Positions 18,780 to 25,279 of a DNA stretch of 47,333 nucleotides are shown one piece after another. The DNA is taken from the NCBI GenBank assembly GCA_014192425.1, contig BJHK01000026.1:1-47333 (forward strand). The letters run 5' to 3'. The stretch's first letter is position 1, and every line of letters starts with the position of its first letter. Below the pieces are notes generated by a model. That model did not search any database. It was given only the letters and a program-made list of their open reading frames with translations, and was not told the DNA's origin. A program made the position numbers and the translations under genes. Source of the stretch: Planctomycetia bacterium. Its GTDB lineage: Bacteria > Planctomycetota > Planctomycetia > Pirellulales > UBA1268.

Positions 18780-20006
18780 ATGTTCGACACGGAACTCCAT
18801 CAGCAGGTTCTTGGCTTGACCGCTCCTTGGAAGGTGACGGACGTGAGGCTCGATGTCGAGTCGACCGAGATCCATGTCCACGTTGAGCACCCCGAAGGCT
18901 GCCGCTGGATCTGCCCGCATTGTAGCCGTGAGTTGGCCTGCTACGACCACGCCCCCGAGCGGCAATGGCAGCATCTCAACACCTGCCAGTTCCACACGCT
19001 GGTCCATGCCCGTGTCCCACGGGTCGAGTGCCCGGAGCACGGAGTGGTGCAGGTCAAGGTGCCGTGTGCAGAGCCCCATGGCCGCTTCACTCTGCTCATG
19101 GAGCGGTTCGTGATCGACGTTCTCCAAGCCTGCCAGGCCGTGAAGGGAGCCTGCACGCTCGTCGGCATCAGCTGGGATCAGGCTTGGCACGTCCTCGAGC
19201 GAGCCGTCGCTCGCGGGCTGGCCCGCAAGCAAGCAACCGCCATCGCCCGCATCGGCGTCGATGAGAAGGCGTTCCGCAAAGGCCATCGGTATCTGACGAT
19301 CGTCAACGACGTTGACCGCGGAACCGTCGAGTTCGTCGCGTAAGGCCGGGAAAAAGCGAGTGTGGCGGCATTCTATGAGTCCCGCACCCCAGATCAGCTC
19401 GCGGGCATTGAGGCAGTCGCGATGGACATGTGGGAGCCGTACATCCAATCCACTCTCGAAGCCGTTCCTCTGGCTTCCTCCAAGATCGTCTTCGACCGCT
19501 TCCATGTCATGCAGCACATGACCCAAGCTGTAGACGTCGTGCGTCGCCGTGAGAATCGGCTGCTGATCACCGAGGACGATGACCGCCTCAAGGGCACGAA
19601 GTACCTGTGGATCTCCTCCAAGGAGAACGTCCATCCCAAACGCCGGGCCGAGCTCCGCTTCCTCCGGGGAAGCGATCTCAAGACTGCCCGTGCCTGGGCC
19701 ATCAAGGAGAACCTGCGGCACCTGTGGTCGTTCCGTGTCGAGGGCTGGGCTCGGCGCTTCTTCTCTCAATGGAGCGGCTGGGCGATGCGGAGCCGCCTCG
19801 AGCCGATAAAGGCGGTAGCCCGATTGATCGACCGCCGCCTCGACAACATCATCACCCACTGCCGCCATCAACTGACCAACGCGGTCGCCGAGGGCCGCAA
19901 CAGCAAGATCATGGCCATCAAGCGTCGGGCCGGCGGCTACCGCAACGTCGGAAACTTCAAGGACGTGATCTACTTCTACTGCGGCGGATTACGGCTCTAC
20001 CCATGA
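18780..20006 (+). pseudogene. ISL3-family transposase interrupted by an in-frame TAA
   Basis: The frame from 18780 to 20006 is continuous except for one TAA at 19341-19343 (codon 188), splitting it into 187 and about 220 codons. Both halves are in the same frame, so this is a nonsense change, not a frameshift; relatives have a short V-[AG]-[ED] stretch here, which suggests GAA to TAA. The N-terminal zinc finger (CRWICPHCSREL, then VECPEHG), the helix-turn-helix region and the complete catalytic triad are visible: Asp161 (GVDEKAF), Asp216 (AMDMWEPY) and Glu371 (VAEGRNSKI). A GTG at 19362 could restart the second half. Apart from the stop the gene looks undecayed, so the mutation is probably recent, or the stop is read through. 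Confidence 0.85.
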
Positions 20007-20013
20007 AGTTCCC
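19990..20013 (-). repeat. Right inverted repeat of the ISL3 element
   Basis: Read on the minus strand it begins GGGAACTTCATGGGTAG and pairs with 18721-18744. It overlaps the last codons and stop of the transposase gene. Confidence 0.75.
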
Positions 20014-20028
20014 GGATGGACCTGTTCC

Positions 20029-20361
20029 ATGACTGCTCTGCTTGTCCGCACGCTCATCGCGGCGATCGTCATCGTCGCGGCCTCGGAGTTCGGCCGTCGG
20101 TCACCCCGCCTGGGAGGATTCATCCTCTCGCTGCCGCTCGTCAGCATGCTGGCCATGCTGATGGCGTGGTTCCGCGACCATGACATCGTGGCGCTCTCCC
20201 GGTTTGCACGGGAGACGCTCGTGTTCGTCGTGTGCGGGCTGCCCTTCTTCGTGCCACTGGCCTTCGCCCAGCAGCTTGGCTTGGGCTTCTGGGCGGCCAT
20301 GGTGGCCGGAACGGCCCTGGCGGCGGCGACGACCGCCGTTGGCCTGTTCCTCTTGAGCTAG
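20029..20361 (+). CDS. DUF3147-like small membrane protein
   Basis: The 110-aa product has four hydrophobic segments (about residues 4-20, 28-47, 63-82 and 85-108) joined by short charged loops (FGRRSPRLGG and FRDHDIVALSRFARE). The arrangement GGFILSLPLVSMLAMLMAW and LGFWAAMVAGTALAA resembles DUF3147 proteins, which are short inner-membrane proteins of unknown function. The ATG lies 16 bases after the right end of the ISL3 element and has no Shine-Dalgarno sequence, so the insertion has probably removed its own promoter and leader. Expression may now depend on the insertion sequence. Confidence 0.65.
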   Translation: MTALLVRTLIAAIVIVAASEFGRRSPRLGGFILSLPLVSMLAMLMAWFRDHDIVALSRFARETLVFVVCGLPFFVPLAFAQQLGLGFWAAMVAGTALAAATTAVGLFLLS

Positions 20362-20393
20362 CGTTCGTTGGCTCCTGCAGGAGGTGACGACGC

Positions 20394-20624
20394 TCACTCC
20401 CTCATCGCCCTGCAGGCATCGCGGCATGCCTTGCAGGCCGCCGCACACGCCCGGCACGTCCCGATGCAGGTCAGGCAGGTTTTCTCGCAACTGGGGCAGT
20501 CACAGCCCACGATGCATTCGCGGCAGGCCCGGAGGCACTCGTTGCAGGCCTTGATGCACGCAGCCTTGGCGGCGGCATGGGCATGTGGGGCGTCCGTGGC
20601 GTAGGCGGCAGCCGGCAGCGTCAC
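20394..20624 (-). CDS. Cys-rich four-helix-type metal-binding protein (Csp/DUF326-like)
   Basis: The 76-aa product contains 15 cysteines in about 50 residues, arranged as helical CxxxC and CxxC repeats (CIKACNECLRACREC, CPSCEKTCLTC, CRACAAACKAC), with a short His-containing N-terminus (APHAHAAAK). The pattern matches DUF326/four-helix-bundle copper-binding proteins such as Csp, which store Cu(I) with inward-facing Cys. The start is GTG at 20624, 16 bases after the TauE stop; no better start exists because the frame is closed upstream at 20652-20654. It is shorter than typical Csp proteins (about 110-130 aa). As the last gene of the sulfide operon it may bind metal or carry sulfane sulfur; neither is shown by sequence. 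Confidence 0.75.
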   Translation of the reverse strand: MTLPAAAYATDAPHAHAAAKAACIKACNECLRACRECIVGCDCPSCEKTCLTCIGTCRACAAACKACRDACRAMRE

Positions 20625-20640
20625 GGGAAACGGCCCGCAC

Positions 20641-21519
20641 TCAGATGCCCGTCATGGTCTTGAAGATGATGAACGTCGCGACGAGGACGATCGCGATGGA
20701 AAAACCGCGGGCCAGCGTCGGGCCGCCGATCCGACGACCGATCCACGAGCCGACGAACAGGGCGGGCACGCCGCCGCCCACGAAGCTGCCGACAATGTCG
20801 AGCGGAATGCTGCGGCCGGCAGCGATCTGGGCGGCCACCGCCGCGGCGCCGACGAGCGTCATCACGAACAGCGACGTGCCAATCGCTCGAAAGACATCCA
20901 TCGTGGCGAAGGCGACCAGCGCCGGCACGATCAGGAACCCGCCCCCCACGCCAAACAAGCCGGAGAGCAGTCCGACCATGAGCCCCACGAGCGTGAGCAG
21001 CACGAAGCACCGCGTGGTCATCCGCAGCCGGCCCACCGCGTCGCGACTGCAGGTTGGGCCGACGCCCGCGGCAAACACCCCAGCCGATACCCGCTCGTTC
21101 CGATCAGCCGCCTTGCGCCACATCCGGCCCGCGATCAGCAGCATCAGTCCGGCGAACGCGACCATGAGCGTCTGCGGCGGCAACTGGCCGCCGAGCCAGC
21201 CGCCGGCCGGGGCGGTCACCATTCCCGCAGCCGCAAAGAGCAACCCCGTGCGGACTTCGACCTGGCCGTACCACCACCGCTCGACCGCGCCGACGAGCGC
21301 CGTCGCCGCCACCGTGACGAGCGAGATGCTCACGGCCGTCCGCGGATCGACGCCGATCCAATAGACGAGCAGCGGCACCGCGAAGATCGCGCCGCCACCG
21401 CCGGTCAGGCCCAGTGACAGGCCGACGAGGCCGCCGGCCGCCACCGACGCAGCCGACGCCCACGAGAGGGACTGTGAGTCCGCGACGGCGCCGACGATCG
21501 CCAGCAGAGCAGCATTCAT
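20641..21519 (-). CDS. TauE/SafE-family sulfite/sulfur-anion exporter
   Basis: The 292-aa inner-membrane protein has the two repeated TauE/SafE halves: the first with VAAGGLVGLSLGLTGGGGAIFAVPLLVYW and the second with LTLVGLMVGLLSGLFGVGGGFLIVPALVAF. About eight hydrophobic segments are present, separated by a basic cytoplasmic loop near residues 133-165. Family members export sulfite, sulfoacetate or related sulfur anions. Its ATG overlaps the stop of the MBL/rhodanese gene (ATGA), and the Cys-rich protein follows 16 bases after its stop. In the BigR-type operons known from other bacteria, a TauE-like exporter removes sulfite made by persulfide oxidation, and the context here says the same. 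Confidence 0.88.
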   Translation of the reverse strand: MNAALLAIVGAVADSQSLSWASAASVAAGGLVGLSLGLTGGGGAIFAVPLLVYWIGVDPRTAVSISLVTVAATALVGAVERWWYGQVEVRTGLLFAAAGMVTAPAGGWLGGQLPPQTLMVAFAGLMLLIAGRMWRKAADRNERVSAGVFAAGVGPTCSRDAVGRLRMTTRCFVLLTLVGLMVGLLSGLFGVGGGFLIVPALVAFATMDVFRAIGTSLFVMTLVGAAAVAAQIAAGRSIPLDIVGSFVGGGVPALFVGSWIGRRIGGPTLARGFSIAIVLVATFIIFKTMTGI

Positions 21520-22919
21520 GGAGGCAGCTTCGTCGCGAGCCAGGCCTTGTAGCCGCCCACCATGTCGTGCACGTCGCGGCGGCCGAGCTTCTGCAGCAGG
21601 CTGGCGGCGATGGCGGAGCGGTAGCCTCCCTCACAGTGCACCACCACGGGCCGGCCGGCCGGAATCGCGTTGATCCGCTCGTCGAGATGCGTGAGCGGGA
21701 TGTTCAGGGCGGCCGCGATGTGGCCTCCCGCATGCTCCGCCTCGCTTCGCACGTCGACCACGATCGGTGCCGCACCGGCGTCGGGCCGCCTGCCGGCGAG
21801 CCACTCGGCGAGGGCCGGCGCGGTGATCCGTTCCGTCCGCTCCACCAGGTCGTCGCGGGCTGCCAGGGCAGTCATGCCGCCGGCGAGGTAGCCGGCCACG
21901 TTGTCGAAGCCGATGCGGCCGAGCCGCATCACTGCCACCTCCTCGCCCCCTTCCTCGGCGATCACCACGATCGGCGCGTCATGGGCGAGCATCGACCCGG
22001 CCCACGTGGCGTACTTGCCGCTCAGGGCGATGTTGAGGGTTCCCTTCAGGTGCCCCCCTTCGAAGTCGATGCCGTCGCGCACGTCGAGCAGCTGGGCGCC
22101 CGACTTCCCGAGGGCGAGCACTTCGTCGAGTGACAAGGGCTTCAGCGTCTTCTCCATCGCCGCGCCGAGCGACACCCGCTCCTTGCGATTCAGGATCGCG
22201 TCGTGAACGAAGTAGTCCGGCGCCTCCGGCTGGTCGGCCGTGACGATCTTTTTGAAGGCCTCGCGGCTCATCGGCTGGAGGGCGTAGTTGAACTTTTTCT
22301 GCTCGCCGATCGTGGACACGGTCTCCTTCGACAGGCTCTTGCCGCACATGCTGCCTGCTCCGTGGGCGGGATAGACGAGCGTGGCGTCGGGCAGCGTGAC
22401 GAGCTTGTTCGTGATGCTGTCGTAGAGCATGTCGGCGAGTTCGTCGGCCGTCACGCCGATGCTCGCCAGGAGGTCGGGCCGGCCCACGTCGCCGATGAAG
22501 AGCGTGTCGCCGGTGAGCACGGCCAGCGGCTCGGTGCGGCTCTTGGCAAGATCGTAGACGAGGATCGAGATCCCCTCGGGCGTGTGGCCCGGCGTCTCCA
22601 TGATCTCGAGCCTGACGTCGCCGAACTCGATCACATCGCCGTCCTTCATGTGGACGCACTCGAACTCCGCCTCGGCCCGCCGGCCGAGGTGGATCGTCGC
22701 CCCGGCCCTGTCGCGGAGCTCGATATGGCCGGCGATGAAGTCGGCGTGGAAGTGCGTGAGGAACACGTGCGCGATCGTGTACCCGCCGGCCGTGGCGTCG
22801 GCGATGTATTGATCGATGTCGCGCTGGGGATCGACCACCGCGGCCGTCTTCGTCTTGTCGTCGGTGATCATGTACGACGCGTGCGACAGGCACGCGAGGT
22901 AGTACTGCTGGATCTTCAT
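21516..22919 (-). CDS. Persulfide-dioxygenase-like MBL-fold protein with two rhodanese domains
   Basis: The 467-aa product has an N-terminal metallo-beta-lactamase domain (1-240) with the ETHE1-type iron/zinc motifs THFHADF (His56, His58, Asp60), PGHTPEG (His112), TGDTLFIGDVGR (Asp138) and PAHGAGS. Two rhodanese domains follow. The first (about 270-355) has no catalytic Cys: the position expected for it reads VVIAEEGGEEV. The second (about 370-467) has the active loop HCEGGYRS with Cys429. Such proteins oxidise glutathione or other persulfides to sulfite and transfer sulfane sulfur. GGAGA eight bases upstream fits the start at 22919. It is coupled to TauE (4-bp overlap) and lies 43 bases after the rhodanese fusion gene. 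Confidence 0.88.
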   Translation of the reverse strand: MKIQQYYLACLSHASYMITDDKTKTAAVVDPQRDIDQYIADATAGGYTIAHVFLTHFHADFIAGHIELRDRAGATIHLGRRAEAEFECVHMKDGDVIEFGDVRLEIMETPGHTPEGISILVYDLAKSRTEPLAVLTGDTLFIGDVGRPDLLASIGVTADELADMLYDSITNKLVTLPDATLVYPAHGAGSMCGKSLSKETVSTIGEQKKFNYALQPMSREAFKKIVTADQPEAPDYFVHDAILNRKERVSLGAAMEKTLKPLSLDEVLALGKSGAQLLDVRDGIDFEGGHLKGTLNIALSGKYATWAGSMLAHDAPIVVIAEEGGEEVAVMRLGRIGFDNVAGYLAGGMTALAARDDLVERTERITAPALAEWLAGRRPDAGAAPIVVDVRSEAEHAGGHIAAALNIPLTHLDERINAIPAGRPVVVHCEGGYRSAIAASLLQKLGRRDVHDMVGGYKAWLATKLPP

Positions 22920-22962
22920 GGCGATGTCTCCGCTGCTGGCGTGGGGATGGGGAGCTGGCGCA

Positions 22963-23922
22963 TCACTTGCCGACGACGGCAGGGAAGCCGGCCTTCAGGA
23001 GTTGTGGGTAGCCGGGCTTCAAGGCCCGCCCGTCGTAGCCGAGACGCTTGAGCATCTCGGCGGCTTCCATGGATCGGCCGCCGGCCAGACAGTAGCAGTA
23101 GATGACCTTGTCCTTCGGCAGGATCTTGGCGAGTTCCTGCGGGGGCGCGCCGCGCTCGAGTGCGCTCAAGGGCAGCAGGCTGGCGCCGGCGAGGTGCCCC
23201 TCCTGCCACTCGTCCGGCTCACGCACGTCGATAATCACGGCCTTCTGCCGGGCGACGGCCTGCTTCACCGTGTCGAGCGAGTCCTTCGTGTGCTCGGCGA
23301 CCACGGTGCCGGAAGCCGCCCCGAGCACGAACCCGAGGAGGATGACCCGCGAGCAGGTGGTAGCCGTGCGGCAGGAGCCACCAGACACCTGGTTCCATGG
23401 CATCCGGGCAAGCAGCATCGCCATTCCGCAGGTGTCCGTGATCCCGGCGAACATGAGTCCGCAGCCCACGAAGCCCGCCAGACCCGCGCCAATCGCCTTC
23501 CAATTCATCGGCGCCTCGGGGCCAAAGGCGGCCAGCGCCGCCCCGACGGCGACCAGCGCCCCCGCGGCGATTCGCACCTGCCGCTCGAGCGACATCACCT
23601 TCCGTCCGCGCACCACCGGCACCCCGGCAGCCTCGCAGGCGGCCGTGCCCCCTTCGACGCTGATCACATCCTTGAGGCCCGCGGCGACCAGTTTCTCACA
23701 GGCTTTCTGACTGCGGCTGCCCGACTTGCAGACGAAATACACGGGCCCATCGCCGCCAAGGGCCGTCACGGCCTTCGCGTCGAGCCGGTCGAGCGGGATG
23801 TTGTGGGCGAAATCGACGTGCACCTCGCCGAACTCGGCGGGCGTGCGCACATCGATGAGCATGACGTTGTCGCCCTTGCGGCGAAGGTCGGCGAGCATCG
23901 CGGGAGAAATCGTGGCGATCAT
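22963..23922 (-). CDS. Rhodanese - DUF2892 membrane domain - rhodanese fusion
   Basis: The 319-aa product carries an N-terminal rhodanese (1-105, active loop CKSGSRS, Cys65), then a YgaP-type DUF2892 membrane hairpin (about 117-133 and 143-161, with ITDTCGMAMLLARMPWN), a third hydrophobic segment (about 191-208, RVILLGFVLGAASGTVVA) and a second rhodanese (about 212-319, loop CLAGGRS, Cys278; Cys276 adjacent). The first 178 residues are a complete YgaP-like protein; the remainder looks like a separate secreted rhodanese with its own signal sequence. With three membrane segments the two catalytic domains would lie on opposite faces of the inner membrane. A strong GGAGGA eight bases upstream supports the ATG at 23922. 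It follows arsR by 105 bases. Confidence 0.87.
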   Translation of the reverse strand: MIATISPAMLADLRRKGDNVMLIDVRTPAEFGEVHVDFAHNIPLDRLDAKAVTALGGDGPVYFVCKSGSRSQKACEKLVAAGLKDVISVEGGTAACEAAGVPVVRGRKVMSLERQVRIAAGALVAVGAALAAFGPEAPMNWKAIGAGLAGFVGCGLMFAGITDTCGMAMLLARMPWNQVSGGSCRTATTCSRVILLGFVLGAASGTVVAEHTKDSLDTVKQAVARQKAVIIDVREPDEWQEGHLAGASLLPLSALERGAPPQELAKILPKDKVIYCYCLAGGRSMEAAEMLKRLGYDGRALKPGYPQLLKAGFPAVVGK

Positions 23923-24027
23923 GAAAACATCCTCCGTGGGGTCAGGAACAGGACTGGGGAATCAGCATGTCGCGATCTATCGATACGTTGTCGACAATGA
24001 CGGGTGGCGACGATATCACGTGCGATT

Positions 24028-24381
24028 CTAGGCGGACACGCCGGTTCGCGGCGACTTCAGTCCGCCGAATCGGGCCTCGATGCAGGCCATGATGTCGGCG
24101 AGGTGGGGCTCGGCGATCGTGTAGTAGACACACCGCCCTTCCTTCTCCACCGCGAACAGGCCGCACCGCTGCATAAGCCGCAGGTGCTCGGAGGCCATGT
24201 GGCTCGGTATCTCGCAGGCCGCGGCCAGTTCGCCCACCGTGTAGCGTCCGCTGAGCAGCATCTGCACGATGCGCAGCCGGTGGGGATGGGCGAGGGTCTT
24301 GAGGCATTCGGCCGCCTGGCCCAGGCTCTCGAGGCTCGTGAGCTTCGGCGGACGGGCGGCTTTTCGCTTGGTGTCGACCAT
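24028..24381 (-). CDS. ArsR-family transcriptional repressor (BigR/SqrR-like context)
   Basis: The 117-aa winged-helix regulator shows the ArsR core: LKTLAHPHRLRIVQMLL, YTVGELAAACEIPSHMASEHLRLMQRCGLF (recognition helix) and EKEGRCVYYTIAEPHL (wing). Cysteines at AACEIP, QRCGLF, EGRCVYY and IMACIE are candidates for metal or persulfide sensing; the two-Cys switch of BigR/SqrR is known, but I cannot confirm that these positions correspond. GGGAG lies about ten bases upstream. It is the first gene of the operon that continues with the rhodanese fusion, persulfide dioxygenase, TauE and Cys-rich protein, so repression relieved by sulfide or persulfide is the natural reading. Confidence 0.85.
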   Translation of the reverse strand: MVDTKRKAARPPKLTSLESLGQAAECLKTLAHPHRLRIVQMLLSGRYTVGELAAACEIPSHMASEHLRLMQRCGLFAVEKEGRCVYYTIAEPHLADIMACIEARFGGLKSPRTGVSA

Positions 24382-24400
24382 GACGGCATGGCTCCCGCGG

Positions 24401-24431
24401 CAGGCGGCAGGCGGCAGGCGGCAGGCGGCAG
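24401..24431 (+). repeat. 7-bp tandem repeat (CAGGCGG x about 4.4)
   Basis: Four perfect copies of CAGGCGG plus a partial fifth lie 20-50 bases upstream of the arsR ATG, in what should be its leader or promoter. Such short perfect arrays are prone to slippage and can change spacing between promoter and start. Confidence 0.85.
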
Positions 24432-24444
24432 CGCTGCCCCCCGC

Positions 24445-24684
24445 TCACCCAATATATCGGCATGTTCCGATGAATCCATGAGATTCTTCTGCGGGCGACC
24501 CGTCGCCGCCGCCCAGCCCGCGCGGGTGCGGGACCTCGAGGCCGAGTGGAAGCGGATTCCCGCCGCGTGCCGCGGGGTCCTCCGCCACCTTGACCCAGTG
24601 GGCGACCCCGCGATGGACCACGATGTCCGCCCAGCGTTTCGCGTCGCTGAACCGACGACTCCCGCTCATGTCATCCAGGCCCAT
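24445..24684 (-). pseudogene. Possible RidA-like fragment
   Basis: The frame encodes 79 aa. Residues near the N-terminus (RFSDAKRWADIVVHRGVAHWVKVAEDP) resemble the first strands of YoaB-type RidA proteins (a W-S/A-D-V-V-I/V-H block), then the sequence changes to a Gly/Pro-rich tail ending at the probable arsR operator. A complete RidA would be about 115-150 aa, so this is at most a remnant. A complete, different RidA gene is at 26637-27104. The similarity is by eye and short; it may also be a chance frame. Confidence 0.3.
24456..24471. promoter_or_regulatory. Inverted repeat ATCGG-N6-CCGAT, candidate ArsR operator
   Basis: A perfect 5-bp dyad with a 6-bp spacer lies within an AT-rich patch (AATATATCGGCATG) about 75-90 bases upstream of arsR. 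Dyads of this size near AT-rich -10-like sequence are typical ArsR-family operators. The assignment is by position only. Confidence 0.4.
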
Positions 24685-24710
24685 TCACGGCCCGCACGAC
24701 CGCCTCCGGT

Positions 24711-24938
24711 TCACAGCCCGTCCGCCGCGAGTCGCGCCTCCACGACGTCGGCCATCTCCCGGGCCTGATCTTCCAGCTCCTCGAGGAGTTCGACGTCGTC
24801 CGCGTCACTGGCCCGCCGTGCGAGGTACAGCAGGTAGTTGGCCTCGTTCCGCCATGCCTTGAGCCAGTCCGGGCGGGTCGATACGGGCCGGTAGATCAGG
24901 CTTTCGAGCCGCAGGAAGTCGTCGCCGGCGAGCGTCAT
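24711..24938 (-). CDS. Small hypothetical protein
   Basis: The 75-aa acidic product (MTLAGDDFLRLESLIYRPV...) is predicted mostly helical, with a Leu/Glu/Asp-rich C-terminal half (SDADDVELLEELEDQAREMADVVEARL) that could form a coiled coil. No signal peptide or family recognised. There is no ribosome binding site, but TACACT (minus strand, 24947-24952) ends eight bases before the ATG, the same layout as at glgX and gluconokinase. Confidence 0.5.
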   Translation of the reverse strand: MTLAGDDFLRLESLIYRPVSTRPDWLKAWRNEANYLLYLARRASDADDVELLEELEDQAREMADVVEARLAADGL

Positions 24939-24946
24939 GGCACCAC

Positions 24947-24952
24947 AGTGTA
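24947..24952 (-). promoter_or_regulatory. Putative -10 element (TACACT) upstream of the 75-aa gene
   Basis: On the minus strand GGCTACACTG places TACACT eight bases before the start codon at 24938, without an intervening Shine-Dalgarno sequence. It is the third case of this spacing in the window. Confidence 0.35.
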
Positions 24953-25039
24953 GCCGGGCTCCGTCTCGTACCACGGCATTCAGCGCCGGAGTTCTTCTCG
25001 CTCGTGCTGCCAGGCCTGGAGCGTCAAGCCGCTGAGGAT

Positions 25040-25189
25040 TCAGTGAAGGCCGACGTGGAGGGCGACGATGGCCAGCCACAGCGAAGCGGCCATCGTCCGC
25101 AGGGACCGGCCTGAGAAGCGGGTTGCCCAGAGTGAGATGGCCCAGATGACCAGGGCGATCCAACCGAGTTTCTCGAGCTCGAGGGTCAC
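25040..25189 (-). CDS. Small membrane protein
   Basis: This 49-aa frame begins with GTG at 25189 and is too short for most gene callers. It reads as two hydrophobic helices, LGWIALVIWAISLW and AASLWLAIVALHVG, separated by a basic turn (RFSGRSLR). A GAGAAG about eight bases upstream is a possible ribosome binding site. It occupies the otherwise empty gap between the GntP gene and the 75-aa gene, on their strand, so it may be the distal gene of the RidA/GntP operon. The hydrophobic pattern is unlikely to be antisense noise, but there is no family support. Confidence 0.4.
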   Translation of the reverse strand: MTLELEKLGWIALVIWAISLWATRFSGRSLRTMAASLWLAIVALHVGLH

Positions 25190-25279
25190 GCGAGGCGCTT
25201 CTCGACCGACGGCACGCTGCAGCCGACGCGGGCCATGGACCGGACTATCCCCTCCCTCGGAGGCGAGCGGACGTCCCCG

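Larger units (their letters stand above)
18721..20013 (+). mobile_element. ISL3-family insertion sequence
   Basis: The element of about 1,293 bp is bounded by imperfect 24-bp inverted repeats: left 18721-18744 (GGGATTTTTGTGGGTAGC...) and right 19990-20013, matching at 17 of 24 positions including the core TGGGTAG and CCGTA. It contains one transposase frame that ends inside the right repeat. ISL3 elements usually make 8-bp target duplications; the flanking 8-mers (gtcaatcg and ggatggac) are not identical, so the insertion is old, has recombined, or the boundaries are off by a few bases. It sits between hrpB and a DUF3147-like gene whose ATG is 16 bases beyond the right end. Confidence 0.85.

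Noticed and set aside
18713-20021. Target-site duplication around the ISL3 element
   Set aside because: The 8-mers on each side (gtcaatcg and ggatggac) do not match, and shifting the boundaries by a few bases did not help.
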